Notes under the pieces: generated by a model
What the model was told of the DNA's origin: nothing
Database searches by the model: none
What the model saw: the letters and a program-made list of their open reading frames with translations, nothing else
Position numbers and translations under genes: made by a program
Source of the DNA: Albimonas sp963816545
Lineage (GTDB): Bacteria > Pseudomonadota > Alphaproteobacteria > Rhodobacterales > Rhodobacteraceae
DNA length: 64,000 nucleotides
Direction of reading: 5' to 3'
Assembly: GCA_963816545.1 (NCBI GenBank)
Contig: CAWFLE010000001.1
Location: 620,001 to 684,000 of the forward strand
In this document: positions 27,195 to 36,407 of the stretch, one piece after another
How positions within the stretch are numbered: the stretch's first letter is position 1
How the letters are laid out: each line of letters starts with the position of its first letter

Positions 27195-27595
27195 GATGTC
27201 GTCCTCCCTGACGGTTTGGCGCGAAGTTATCATGCGAACCGGATGGGGCAAGGCGTCGGCGCCGGGCGCGTCAACGACGTCGTGAACGGCCCTCCGCGGG
27301 CGGGGCGTCAGGCTGACCCGGCGTGGGCTGACGATGCCGGAAGCCCGCCATGAAGCGGCCGGCCCTGCGGCTGCCCTGGGCCCCGGCCGGCGCGGAGGAC
27401 GCGACCTGCGCGGCAAGGCGAGCCGGGAGATGCGGCGCGCCCCCCGATGTCCGCCGCCGGGCGAGGGCCGACAGTGACCCGTGGGCGACGCGCGTCGGGT
27501 TCCTGCCGGCGGCCTTCGCGGTTGACGCGGGAAACCGGAGGCCGCCTTCCTCGCCACGGACTTGCCGCGGCGCGCGCGGCGTCTAGCTTCGGGGG
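27195..27595. other. Intergenic region between divergent acyl-CoA ligase and bphO
   Basis: 401 bp without a supported gene. It must hold both promoters. Just upstream of the ligase lies AAGTTATCATGCG, the only AT-richer spot. I saw no clear sigma-70, EcfG or operator motif, and no repeat of the R1-R3 families. Confidence 0.5.
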
Positions 27596-28168
27596 ATGCA
27601 GACCGCCTTCCCCTCGTCCCGTCAGGAACGGCCCCGCGATGCGGCGCGACGGTCGCGCGACATCCGCGCCCGGCTGGCGCAGGCCACGGTCGAGCTTCAC
27701 CGGCTGACGGACATTCAGGCCGGCGCCTACGACCTCCGCGCCGAGGGCGGGCTGAGGGGCATGCTCCAGTTCATGATGGACGGCGTCTCGCCGGTGGAGG
27801 CGGCCCTGGAGCGGGCGGGCATCCGCAGCGTGCTGCCGGAGTGGCCGGCGCGGCGGCGGGCGCCGCTGCTGCGCCAGGACGGCGCGGAGATGACCGGGAA
27901 CAGGACCGCCGCCTTCGCCTCGGAGGCGGAGATGTGGGGCGCGCTCTACGTGCTGGAGGGCTCGCGCCTCGGCGCCCGGCTGATGGCGCGGACCGCGTGC
28001 GGACGGTCCGGGTTCCTCGACGCGGCCGCGGCGGACGGCTTCTGGCCGGAGTTCCTGTCCCGCCTGCGCGAGGCGCATGAGCGGCTGATGGATCCCGAGG
28101 GCATGGAGCGGGGCGCCAGGGCGGCTTTCTCCGCGTTCCTCCCGCCTGCGACTTATCAGACAGGCTGA
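27596..28168 (+). CDS. bphO: Biliverdin-forming heme oxygenase BphO
   Basis: 190 aa heme oxygenase of the bacterial BphO type. The proximal His is most likely His35 in AQATVELHRLTD, and the distal-helix motif is YVLEGSRLGARLM (118-130). It opens heme to biliverdin IX-alpha, the chromophore of bacteriophytochromes. It lies directly upstream of bphP on the same strand with 125 bp between. The first 15 residues are weakly conserved, and a start further in is possible. This is a second route of heme cleavage in the window beside the IsdG-like gene at 3.8 kb. Confidence 0.88.
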   Translation: MQTAFPSSRQERPRDAARRSRDIRARLAQATVELHRLTDIQAGAYDLRAEGGLRGMLQFMMDGVSPVEAALERAGIRSVLPEWPARRRAPLLRQDGAEMTGNRTAAFASEAEMWGALYVLEGSRLGARLMARTACGRSGFLDAAAADGFWPEFLSRLREAHERLMDPEGMERGARAAFSAFLPPATYQTG

Positions 28169-28293
28169 ATGTAAAGTTCTCTAATCTATGTTAATGCAGC
28201 GTTGCCACTCGTAGGAGAAGGTGCGTTCTCCCGCGACGTCGGCCGGTTTCCGTGCGCCGTCCTGGACCGCCCTTGCGGAGTGTGGAGAAGCCG

Positions 28294-30837
28294 ATGCCCT
28301 CAGCGGCGCGAACAGGCGTCGACCTGTCCAACTGCGATGCGGAACCGATCCACCAGCTGGGTCGGGTGCAGTCTTTCGGCTGCCTGATCGCGCTGGACCG
28401 GGACTGGCGGATCGCGCACCTGTCGGAGAATTTCCAGGCGTTCTCGGGCGTGGCCCCCGCGGAAGCCATCGGCCGCGCCGCGGACGTGATCCTGACGCCC
28501 AAGACGCTGCATGACATCCGCACCCGCCTCCAGTGGCTGCAGGTCACCGATTCGGTGGAGCGGATGTTCGCCGTGGACCTGTTCGGCGACGGCCGGGAAT
28601 TCGACCTCGCGGTGCATTTCTCGGGCCCGTACGTGGTGGTGGAGACGGAGCCCTGCGCCGCGGAGAGCCGGATCGACGCGGTGACGCTGGTGCGCGCGAT
28701 GATGGCGCGGCTCGGGCAGACGAAGACGCTCAGGGCGGCGCTGGAGCAGGCGGCGCGGCAGGTGCGCTTCGTGACCGGCTTCGACCGGGTGATGGTCTAC
28801 CGCTTCCTCGACGATGACAGCGGCGAGGTGGTGGCCGAGGATCTGGCCGGCGGCATGGAGCCCTACATGGGCCTGCGCTATCCCGCCGCGGACATCCCCA
28901 AGCAGGCGCGCGCGCTTTATCTGCGCAACCTCCTGCGGATCATCGCGGACGTGGACGATCCGGGCTCCGGGATCCGCCCCGGCCTGACGCCGGCGGGGGC
29001 GCCGCTGGACCTGTCGATGAGCGTCCTGCGCTCGGTCTCTCCGATCCATGTCGAATACCTGAAGAACATGGGGGTGGGGGCGTCGCTCTCCATCTCCATC
29101 GTGGTGCAGGGGCGGCTCTGGGGCCTGATCGCCTGCCATCACCGCAGGGCGCACCGGGTGTCGTTCGACCGGCGCACGGCGGCGGAGCTGTTCGCGCAGA
29201 TGTTCTCGCTGGAGCTCGCCAATCGGGAGCGGGAGGCGGAGCACGCCGAAGAGGCCGAGGCGCGGCGGATCCAGGAGCGGCTTCTGGCCGCGATCGAGAC
29301 GGACGGGCCGCTGTTCGGCAACCTCTCGGGCGCGCTGGACCGGATCCTGGGCGTGGTTCCGGCGGAAGGCGTGGGCCTGTGGGCCGAGGGGCGGTACGCC
29401 CTGTCCGGCAAGGGCCTGACCGCCGCCGAGGCCGGAGAGCTGGCGCAGGTCGTCAGCGCCCGCAGCGCGAGCGGCGAGATCTTCGCGAGCCCGGCGCTGG
29501 CGGAGGTCCATCCCCCCGCCGCCGCCTGGGCCGCGCGCGCGGCCGGCGTGCTGGCGATCCCGGTGTCGAGCACGCCGGGCGACTACATGATGTTCTACCG
29601 GCCCGAGAAGGCGCGCACCGTCACCTGGGCCGGCGACCCGGTCAAATCGGCGGAGATCGAGAGCGGCCGCATCGCCCCGCGCAAGAGCTTCGCCGCCTGG
29701 ACCGAGGAGGTCCGCGGCCGGGCGGAGGACTGGACGGAGGGGGAGCTGAGCCTCGCGCGGTCCCTGCGGGTGACCCTGTGGGAGGTGATGATCCGCTCCG
29801 TCGCGCGGCTGGAGCAGCGGCGCGAGGACGAGCCCGACATGCAGAACCTGCTGATCGGGGAGCTGAACCACCGCGTGCGCAACATCCTCGGCCTGATCCG
29901 GGGGATCGTGGCGCAGACGGGCGAATCGGCCTCCTCGGTCCGCGAGTTCTCGGAGATGCTGGGCGGCCGCGTGCAGGCGCTGGCGCGCGCGCATGACCAG
30001 ATCAACGAGGGGAGCTGGTCCGCCGCGCCCCTGCGCAAGCTGGTGGCCACCGAGGTCGAGGCCTATCTGGGCGCGAAGCTCGACCGGATCGCGATGGACG
30101 GGCCGCCGGTGGCGCTGGACCCGCAGGCCTACGCCTGCGTGGCGCTGGTGCTGCACGAGATGGTGACCAACTCCGCCAAGTACGGCGCGCTCTCGGACAC
30201 GCGCGGGCGGCTCGCCATCGACTGGCGTCGCAGCGACGCGGGCGACATCGTCATCGACTGGCGCGAGAGCGACGGGCCGCCGGTGCAGGCGCCCACGCGG
30301 CGCGGCTTCGGGACCACCGTGATCGAACGCTCGATCCCCTTCGAGCTCGGCGGCGAGGCCGATATCGTCTACGACGCGCAAGGCGTGCGCGCGAAATTCA
30401 TCGTGCCCGCGCGATTCGCCGCAGAGGCCCGGACCGAGGAGAGCCAGGACATGCCCGAAGCCGCCGACGCGACCCTGCCCGAAGGGGCGTCGGTCCTCCT
30501 GGTGGAGGACAACGTCATCATCGCGCTGGACGCCGAGGACATGCTCCGCGCCATCGGCTTCGCCGACGTCATGGTCGCCTCCGGCGCCGGGCGGGCGCTG
30601 GAGATCCTGAAGGAGACGCGCCCGACGGCCGCGCTTCTGGACGTGAACCTGGGCCAGGAGGACAGCCTCCCCGTCGCCCGCGCGCTGGCCGAGATGGGCG
30701 TCCCCTTCGCCTTCGCGAGCGGCTACGGCGACACGGCCAGGCTGGCGGAGTTGTTCCCCGACGTCAAGGTGATCGGCAAGCCGTACGCCGAAGCGCAGCT
30801 TCGCGCGGTGGCGCTGCTGGCCGCAGCCGCCGGATAG
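28294..30837 (+). CDS. bphP: Bacteriophytochrome histidine kinase with C-terminal receiver
   Basis: 847 aa from ATG 28294. Domains in order: PAS with biliverdin-binding Cys14 (DLSNCDAEPIH); GAF (about 130-310) with PAADIP (Asp200) and the chromophore-near His in SPIHVEY; PHY with the tongue motif PRKSF; an HWE/HisKA_2 kinase with ELNHRVRNILGL; and a receiver domain (VLLVEDN, phospho-Asp in LLDVNLG). It senses red/far-red light through biliverdin made by BphO. The receiver lets it act as a self-contained relay; an output partner is not encoded next to it. A 14-codon longer start is possible. Confidence 0.92.
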   Translation: MPSAARTGVDLSNCDAEPIHQLGRVQSFGCLIALDRDWRIAHLSENFQAFSGVAPAEAIGRAADVILTPKTLHDIRTRLQWLQVTDSVERMFAVDLFGDGREFDLAVHFSGPYVVVETEPCAAESRIDAVTLVRAMMARLGQTKTLRAALEQAARQVRFVTGFDRVMVYRFLDDDSGEVVAEDLAGGMEPYMGLRYPAADIPKQARALYLRNLLRIIADVDDPGSGIRPGLTPAGAPLDLSMSVLRSVSPIHVEYLKNMGVGASLSISIVVQGRLWGLIACHHRRAHRVSFDRRTAAELFAQMFSLELANREREAEHAEEAEARRIQERLLAAIETDGPLFGNLSGALDRILGVVPAEGVGLWAEGRYALSGKGLTAAEAGELAQVVSARSASGEIFASPALAEVHPPAAAWAARAAGVLAIPVSSTPGDYMMFYRPEKARTVTWAGDPVKSAEIESGRIAPRKSFAAWTEEVRGRAEDWTEGELSLARSLRVTLWEVMIRSVARLEQRREDEPDMQNLLIGELNHRVRNILGLIRGIVAQTGESASSVREFSEMLGGRVQALARAHDQINEGSWSAAPLRKLVATEVEAYLGAKLDRIAMDGPPVALDPQAYACVALVLHEMVTNSAKYGALSDTRGRLAIDWRRSDAGDIVIDWRESDGPPVQAPTRRGFGTTVIERSIPFELGGEADIVYDAQGVRAKFIVPARFAAEARTEESQDMPEAADATLPEGASVLLVEDNVIIALDAEDMLRAIGFADVMVASGAGRALEILKETRPTAALLDVNLGQEDSLPVARALAEMGVPFAFASGYGDTARLAELFPDVKVIGKPYAEAQLRAVALLAAAAG

Positions 30838-31124
30838 CCCCCGGAAGGCCGGTTTTCCGCCGCATTCCAACTGTTTGAGGGGTTTTGCCGCGGCAACGCG
30901 GCGCTTCCCTCCGCTTCGCAGCTGCGGCATGATGCCGGCGGTGCGGAAAGGGCGGCCGGCTGACGGAACGCTTTCCCGCGCCGCGGCATTTTCATCCGGG
31001 CCTCGGGACGGAAGCGGCGAAGGCGTTTGTCGGCACGGGGCTTGAGACAGGCGCCGATCCGCTGCGCCCCCGCGGTCCCCGGACCGCAAGACCGCCGCGC
31101 GCAGGCGCGGACAGGAGCAAGAGC

Positions 31125-32670
31125 GTGATTGATCGCCGGACCTTCCTCGCAGCCGCGGCCATCGCCTCCGCCATGGGGCCTCTGCGCCCGGCCTCGGCCG
31201 CCGATGAGCCCGCGCCCGGCGGCATCCGCACCTTCGAGGACGTGGCCCTGCTCGCCCGCGCGCGGTCGGAGGAGGAGCATCGCCCCAGCGCGATGACCCT
31301 GCGCGCGCCCTACGCCGATCTCAGCTACGATGAGTTCCGCTCCATCCGCGTGCCCGCGGAGAAGCGCCTCTTCGCCGGCTCCAGCTCCGCATTCGAGGCG
31401 GACCTGCTGCCGCCGGGGCATGTCTACCGCGACCGGCTGGAGATCAACGTGATCCGCCCCGGCTCGACCGAACGGCTCCCCTTCTCCAGCCAGGACTTCG
31501 ACTTCGACGCCGAGACCTTCGGCTTCCCCGAAGGCAAGGCGCCGCAGCGGGACGATTTGGACCTCGGCTATTCCGGCTTCCGCCTGCGCTACGGCATCAA
31601 CCGCCCCGACGTGCTGGACGAGTTCCTGGTCTTCCAGGGCGCAAGCTACTTCCGCGCCGTCGCGCGCGGCCTCAGCTACGGCATCTCCGCGCGCGGGCTC
31701 TCGATCCGCACCGCCGACCCGCGGGGCGAGGAATTCCCCGTCTTCACCGCCTTCTGGATCGTGGAGCCGGGCCCCGACGACCGCGAGATCACCATCTACG
31801 CGCTGCTGGAAAGCCCCTCCTGCACCGGCGCCTACGCCTTCCGCATCGCGCCCGGCGCCTCGACGCTGATGGAGACCCGGGTGCGCCTGTTCCCGCGGGT
31901 GGAGCTTCAGGAGATCGGCATCGCGCCGCTGACCTCCATGTATTTCTTCAGCCCCGAAAGCCGCGCCGGCATGGACGACTTCCGGGAGGCGGTTCACGAT
32001 TTCGGACGGTCTCCAGATGATAACCGGGGCCAAGCGGCGGCTGTGGCGGCCGCTGACCAACCCGCGACGGGTGGAGATCTCAGCCTTCCAGGACGAGAAC
32101 CCGCGCGGCTTCGGCCTCGTGCAACGCTCGCGCGAGTTCGCGGACTACCAGGACGCCGAGGCGCGGTACGACCTTCGTCCCTCCGCCTGGGTCGAGCCTG
32201 TGGGCGATTGGGGCAAGGGCGCGGTGGTGCTGGTCGAAATCCCGGTGGACAACGAGTTCAACGACAACATCGTCGCCTTCTGGCGCCCGGCGCAGGAGCT
32301 GGGGCCGACCCAGACCGGCCACGCCTACGCCTACCGCCTGCACTGGACCGACATGGCCCCCGACGGCGCGCCGCTCGCGCGCGTGCGTGCAACCCGCGGC
32401 GGACGCTCGATCCAGGCCGACGACCGCAGGCGCTTCGCCATCGACTTCTCGGCGCCCGAGGTTCCGCTGGACCGGCTGACCCCCAAGCTCAGCGCCAGCG
32501 CCGGCGAGGCGTCGGACGTGCATCTGGTCCCCCTGCCCGGCGGCTCCCTGATCCGGGCCTCGTTCCAGTTCGCCCCCGGCGACGCCGAGAGCGCGGAGCT
32601 GTTCCTCTCGCTCGAAGGCCCCGACGGGCCGGCCTCCGAAACCTGGCTCTACCGATGGACGCCGGAGTGA
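31125..32670 (+). CDS. opgD: Periplasmic glucan biosynthesis protein OpgD/OpgG, one-base frameshift
   Basis: About 514 aa after correction. A GTG start with AGGAG upstream gives MIDRRTFLAAAAIASAMG, a twin-arginine signal; Tat export is characteristic of OpgD, whereas OpgG uses Sec. The body has the MdoG-domain segments (LSYDEFRSIR, FSPESRAGMDDFREAVHD, GRRLWRPLTNP-like). One extra T in the run 32000-32002 breaks the frame: HDFGRSPDD should read HDSDGLQMITGA. It shapes osmoregulated periplasmic glucans made by OpgH. Its end overlaps opgH by 16 bp. Confidence 0.87.
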
Positions 32671-34775
32671 CCGATCAAAGCCGGATCGCCGTGGACGCGG
32701 CGATCCCCTGCCCCGGCGCGACGCCCGCGCCGGCGCCGCTGGAGATGCCGACCCAGGCGCTGAACCAGGCGCCGCCGGTCGCCTTCCCGTTCAGCTCCGC
32801 CCGCACCGCCATGGCGCGGCTGACCGCCTTCGGCGGCGCCGCGGCGCTGGCCGTCTTCGGCGTGCAGCAGATGGCGCTGGTGTTCGGAAACGAAACGCGG
32901 ACCTTCCTGCAGGGCCTGCTGCTCGCCTTCTTCGCCGTGACCTTCGCCTGGATCGCGCTTTCGGCCACACAGGCCGCAGCCGGGCTGCTGTTCGGCCCCC
33001 GCCCGCCGCGCGCGGCGCCGAAGCCGCTCGCCACCCGCACCGCCCTCATCATGCCGGTCTACAACGAAGACCCCGCCACCACCTGCGGCGCCCTGCTGGC
33101 GATGGGCGAGATGCTGGCCGAGGCCGGCGAGGGCGAGCATTTCGAGATCTTCATCCTCTCCGACACCCGCGACCCCGACGTGTGGGTGCAGGAGACCGCC
33201 GCCTATGCGCGCCTCCGCCATGCGCTGGAGGGGCGGGTCCGGGTCTGGTACCGCCGCCGCCGCCTCAACTCGGGCCGCAAGGCCGGCAACCTGCGGGAGT
33301 TCGTGGAACGCTGGGGCGGCCGCTACGACTTCATGCTGGTCTTCGACGCGGACTCGGTGATGGAAGCGGACACCATCATCGAGATGGCCCGCCGGATGGA
33401 GGCCGCGCCGAAGCTCGGCATCCTCCAGACCGTGCCGACGCTGGCGGGGGGCGCGAGCCTCTTCGCCCGTCTCCAGCAGTTCGCGGGCCGCCTCTACGGC
33501 CCGGCCATCGCGCGGGGCGTGGCGGCGTGGCAGGGGCTCGACGGCAACTACTGGGGCCACAACGCCATGATCCGCGTGGGCGCCTTCGCCGCCCATTGCG
33601 GCCTGCCGGAGCTGAAGGGACGGATGCCCTTCGGCGGCCACGTCCTGAGCCATGACTTCGTGGAGGCCGCCCTGATCCGCCGCGGCGGATGGGAGGTCCG
33701 CATGGACCCCGATCTCGACGGAAGCTGGGAGGGGTCGCCCCCCTCGCTGCTGGACGTCGCGGTTCGGGACCGTCGCTGGGCGCAGGGCAACCTCCAGCAC
33801 TCCAAGATCCTCGGCGCCCGGGGCCTGCGGACGCCGAACCGCATCCACTTCCTGATCGGGATCGGCGCCTACCTGATGTCGCCGATCTGGCTGGCGATGC
33901 TCGTGACCGGCCTCCTGCTCACCGCGCAGGCGACCTTGTTCGAGCCGGAGTATTTCGCCGACGGCCAGCAGCTCTTCCCCAACTGGCCCGTGTTCGACGC
34001 CGAGCGGATGACCATGCTGTTCGTCGCCGCCATGTCGCTGCTGCTGCTGCCCAAGATCGTGGGCCTGATCTCGGCGGCGCTGTCGCGCTCCAGACGCCGC
34101 GCGATGGGCGGCCTGCACCGCCTCCTGCCCGGAGCGGTGGCCGAGATCCTGCTCTCCGCCCTCTACGCCCCCGTGCTGATGCTGATGCAGGCCCGGCAGG
34201 TGACCGAGATCCTGATCGGCCGGGACAGCGGCTGGAACTCCCAGAGCCGGGAGGGGCAGGCGATGCCTTGGCGGGAGGCGTTCCGCCGCCACGCCGGGCA
34301 CGTCATCCTCGGCCTCGCGGTCACGGCGGTGATGGGCTGGTACGCGCCCACCCAGATGCTCTGGCTCTCGCCGGTGCTGGCGGGCCTGATCCTCGCGCCC
34401 GCCCTCTCGCGCTGGAGCGGCGACCCCCGCGCCGGCATCGCCTTCTCGCGCCTCGGCCTGCTGACCACGCCGGAGGAGCTGGCCCCGCCCCCCGCCCTGC
34501 GCCGGGCCCAGGAGGCGCGGCGGGTGTTCGAGGATGTCCGCACGCTCGACCTGACGCGGCTCGCCGCCGACCCGGCGCTGCTTCGGGACCATCAGCGGAC
34601 GCTGGACGGCTCCGTTCCGGTGGAGGAGGCCGCCCGCCTCTCCGCCCTCACCTGCGCTGCGAAGCTGGAGGCGGCGGAGACGGCGGAACAGGCCGTCGGC
34701 TGGCTCACGAAGGAGGAACGGGAGGCTCTGGCCGGCTCCGCCGACCTGCAGTCCCGCTTCGCCCGCTCCGCCTGA
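32655..34775 (+). CDS. opgH: Glucan glucosyltransferase OpgH (MdoH)
   Basis: 706 aa inner-membrane family-2 glycosyltransferase. Two N-terminal helices precede the catalytic domain: IMPVYNEDP, LSDTRDPD, the metal-binding DAD in VFDADSVM, the base Asp in SHDFVEAAL and RRWAQGNLQ (Q/RxxRW-type). Several C-terminal membrane helices follow, as usual for MdoH, which polymerises UDP-glucose into the beta-1,2 backbone of periplasmic glucans. ATG 32655 overlaps the opgD end. A strong terminator follows at 34790-34809. Confidence 0.92.
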   Translation: MDAGVTDQSRIAVDAAIPCPGATPAPAPLEMPTQALNQAPPVAFPFSSARTAMARLTAFGGAAALAVFGVQQMALVFGNETRTFLQGLLLAFFAVTFAWIALSATQAAAGLLFGPRPPRAAPKPLATRTALIMPVYNEDPATTCGALLAMGEMLAEAGEGEHFEIFILSDTRDPDVWVQETAAYARLRHALEGRVRVWYRRRRLNSGRKAGNLREFVERWGGRYDFMLVFDADSVMEADTIIEMARRMEAAPKLGILQTVPTLAGGASLFARLQQFAGRLYGPAIARGVAAWQGLDGNYWGHNAMIRVGAFAAHCGLPELKGRMPFGGHVLSHDFVEAALIRRGGWEVRMDPDLDGSWEGSPPSLLDVAVRDRRWAQGNLQHSKILGARGLRTPNRIHFLIGIGAYLMSPIWLAMLVTGLLLTAQATLFEPEYFADGQQLFPNWPVFDAERMTMLFVAAMSLLLLPKIVGLISAALSRSRRRAMGGLHRLLPGAVAEILLSALYAPVLMLMQARQVTEILIGRDSGWNSQSREGQAMPWREAFRRHAGHVILGLAVTAVMGWYAPTQMLWLSPVLAGLILAPALSRWSGDPRAGIAFSRLGLLTTPEELAPPPALRRAQEARRVFEDVRTLDLTRLAADPALLRDHQRTLDGSVPVEEAARLSALTCAAKLEAAETAEQAVGWLTKEEREALAGSADLQSRFARSA

Positions 34776-34789
34776 GCCTCCACGCAAAA

Positions 34790-34809
34790 GGGGCGCCTCG
34801 CGGCGCCCC
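34790..34809. terminator. Bidirectional intrinsic terminator after opgH
   Basis: GGGGCGCC-TCGC-GGCGCCCC, an 8 bp G:C stem with a tetraloop. AAAA on the left gives a T-run for the minus-strand CsbD gene; CCGTCTT follows on the right for opgH. It sits between convergent genes. Confidence 0.8.
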
Positions 34810-34829
34810 CGTCTTGCGTCCGGCGTGGA

Positions 34830-35030
34830 TCAGCCCCGCGCCATCCAGTCATCCACCTGGCGCTTCGCATCCTCGCGCGCGATCCCGTACCGCTCCTGGA
34901 TCTTGCCTTCGAGCCGGTCGCGATCGCCCTCGATGGTCTGCACGTCGTCGTCGGTGAGATGTCCCCACTCGGACTTCACCGAGCCGGTCATCTGCTTCCA
35001 CTGACCCTTCACCTGATCCCAGTTCATCAC
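34830..35030 (-). CDS. CsbD-family general stress protein
   Basis: 66 aa, hydrophilic. It matches CsbD/YjbJ: MNWDQVKGQWKQMTGSVKSEWG, then LTDDDVQTIEGDRDRLEGK, cited here as two adjacent pieces, ending YGIAREDAKRQVDDW. The biochemical role is unknown; the family is strongly induced in stress. A perfect EcfG-type promoter (GGAAC-N17-CGTT) lies at 35077-35102, 47 bp upstream, which ties it to the PhyR-NepR-EcfG system encoded about 1.5 kb away. Confidence 0.93.
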   Translation of the reverse strand: MMNWDQVKGQWKQMTGSVKSEWGHLTDDDVQTIEGDRDRLEGKIQERYGIAREDAKRQVDDWMARG

Positions 35031-35076
35031 TGCGTCTCCCTTGCCTGTTCGGCGCCGTCGGCGCCCTCATGGGGAA

Positions 35077-35102
35077 AACGTCCGGCCTCCCGGGCCGGTT
35101 CC
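35077..35102 (-). promoter_or_regulatory. EcfG-type promoter of the CsbD gene
   Basis: On the minus strand GGAAC (35098-35102), 17 bases, CGTT (35077-35080). This matches the alphaproteobacterial general-stress sigma consensus exactly. The -10 element is 47 bp from the start codon. Confidence 0.82.
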
Positions 35103-35140
35103 GCGTTGCGGCATGAAAGCGCCCGCCCGGAAATGGAAAC

Positions 35141-35158
35141 GGCGGCCCGGAGGCCGCC
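35141..35158 (-). terminator. Intrinsic terminator downstream of the DUF1328 gene
   Basis: GGCGGC-6 bases-GCCGCC, followed on the minus strand by GTTTCCATTT. It lies 30 bp past the stop of the DUF1328 gene and upstream of the CsbD promoter, separating the two units. Confidence 0.6.
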
Positions 35159-35187
35159 GCAAGCATCATGTTCGGGGATGATCGCGC

Positions 35188-35364
35188 TCACATTCGCGGA
35201 GCGCGTCCCCGAACCGCATTCGCGATCAGCGCGATCACGAACAGCGCGAGGAACACGAAGAACAGGATCTGCGCGATCCCCGCGGAAGCCGAAGCGATCC
35301 CTCCGAAGCCGAGAACGGCGGCGATGATCGCGACGATGAAGAAGGTGACGGCCCAGCCGAGCAT
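35188..35364 (-). CDS. DUF1328 (YtjA-like) small membrane protein
   Basis: 58 aa with two hydrophobic segments: MLGWAVTFFIVAIIAAVLGF and AQILFFVFLALFVIALI, joined by a Gly/Ala-rich turn. This is the full DUF1328 pattern. The function is unknown; the family is often stress- or biofilm-linked. ATG 35364 is chosen because GGAGAG lies at the right distance; an ATG four codons upstream overlaps it. An EcfG-type promoter lies at 35397-35421. A related small protein is encoded at 38979-39140. Confidence 0.9.
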   Translation of the reverse strand: MLGWAVTFFIVAIIAAVLGFGGIASASAGIAQILFFVFLALFVIALIANAVRGRAPRM

Positions 35365-35396
35365 TTGACTCTCCATAACGACAATCCTGAATAGAC

Positions 35397-35421
35397 AACG
35401 TCGAAGATGGAGGTTCGTTCC
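35397..35421 (-). promoter_or_regulatory. EcfG-type promoter of the DUF1328 gene
   Basis: Minus strand GGAAC (35417-35421), 16 bases, CGTT (35397-35400), 33 bp before the start at 35364. It lies within the 75 bp between the phyR stop and the DUF1328 gene. Confidence 0.8.
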
Positions 35422-35439
35422 GCGCGGCCGGGCCTGTGC

Positions 35440-36261
35440 TTACGCCGGCTCCGCCTCGCGGAAGAACAGCGCCTGGCTCACCGCCGCCCGCACCGTCTCG
35501 GTCTGGAACGGCTTGGAGATCAGGAACGTCGGCTCCGGCCGCTCGCCCGTCAGCAGGCGCTCGGGGTAGGCGGTGATGAAGATCACCGGGACGCTGAACG
35601 CCTGCAGGATCTCCTTGACCGCGTCGATGCCCGAGGACCCGTCGGCAAGCTGGATGTCCGCCAGCACCAGGTCCGGCCGCTGTTCCATCGCGGCCTCGAC
35701 CGCGGTGTCCTTGGTGTCGGCGATGGCCACCACCTCGTGGCCCAGCTCCTGCACGATGGACTCGATGTCCAGCGCAATGATCGGCTCGTCCTCGATGATG
35801 AGCACGCGCGCGAGCGTCTGCTTCTTCAGCTCCGAAACGGCCTGGCTCACCAGCAGCCCCACTTCTTCCGACTCCACGTCCATGACGACGGCGGCGTCGT
35901 CCTGCGAAAAGCCCTCCAGCGCCGTCAGCAGCAGCGCCTGCCGCGACCGGGGCGTGAGCCGCGAGAGCCGGTCATGCGCGGCGGCCTCCCGCATGTCGGC
36001 GGGGTCGGGCTCGTCGGCGGCCTCGCCGCCCGTGCTCACCCAAAGCTTCTGGAAGGCGGCGTAGAGCGATACGCGCGGATCGTCATGCGCGCCGAACAGG
36101 CTGCGATCCTCGATCAGCGCCTCGAGCAGCGCCGCCACATACGCATCTCCGCTGTCCTGCGAGCCTGTCAGCGCCCGCGCATAGCGGCGGAGATAGGCGA
36201 TATGCGGCGCGATCCGGTCCGCAAGGCTCGTGCCGGCGAACGCCGGCGACGGATTGGTCAT
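35440..36261 (-). CDS. phyR: General stress response regulator PhyR
   Basis: 273 aa with the unique PhyR layout: an N-terminal sigma-factor-like domain (about 10-145; RIAPHIAYLRRYARALTGS, FSQDDAAVVMDV) and a C-terminal receiver (about 152-265) with LIIEDEP, phospho-acceptor Asp202 in LADIQL and Lys in ISKPF. When phosphorylated, the sigma-like part binds NepR and frees EcfG. It is divergent from nepR-ecfG, sharing the palindromic promoter at 36304-36335. The adjacent HisKA_2 kinase is its probable activator. Confidence 0.96.
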   Translation of the reverse strand: MTNPSPAFAGTSLADRIAPHIAYLRRYARALTGSQDSGDAYVAALLEALIEDRSLFGAHDDPRVSLYAAFQKLWVSTGGEAADEPDPADMREAAAHDRLSRLTPRSRQALLLTALEGFSQDDAAVVMDVESEEVGLLVSQAVSELKKQTLARVLIIEDEPIIALDIESIVQELGHEVVAIADTKDTAVEAAMEQRPDLVLADIQLADGSSGIDAVKEILQAFSVPVIFITAYPERLLTGERPEPTFLISKPFQTETVRAAVSQALFFREAEPA

Positions 36262-36303
36262 CTGGTCACCCCTGAATTTCGTGCGAAAAATTCGCTGACC
36301 TCC

Positions 36304-36335
36304 GGAACCAACGTGATCCAGGCCGCGTTGGTTCC
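36304..36335. promoter_or_regulatory. Interleaved divergent EcfG promoters (phyR / nepR-ecfG)
   Basis: Perfect 10 bp inverted repeat GGAACCAACG (36304-36313) and CGTTGGTTCC (36326-36335). Read rightward: GGAAC, 17 bases, CGTT (36326-36329), toward nepR. Read leftward: GGAAC (36331-36335), 17 bases, CGTT (36310-36313), toward phyR. The -35 of each promoter adjoins the -10 of the other, so one compact site serves both directions. Distances are 49 bp to phyR and 78 bp to nepR. This gives positive autoregulation by EcfG. Confidence 0.88.
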
Positions 36336-36407
36336 GGTGAGGCGGAGAATTTCTTCCACATTCCACTTGCGGGGGCTCGGGTGGCACAGGAGCGGAACAA
36401 GAGCGAC

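Noticed and set aside
30887..30902. GCCGCG-GCAA-CGCGGC hairpin after bphP as terminator
   Set aside because: Short stem, T-run on the wrong side for bphP; left unassigned in the 287 bp gap before opgD, which holds no gene.
30966..30985. GGAAC before opgD as an EcfG promoter
   Set aside because: No CGTT at 16-17 bases; nearest is CATT, so the match is not convincing.
28300..31089. Open frame of 929 codons on the minus strand opposite bphP
   Set aside because: Composition is His/Arg/Gly-rich shadow of a high-G+C gene; the plus strand has complete phytochrome motifs.
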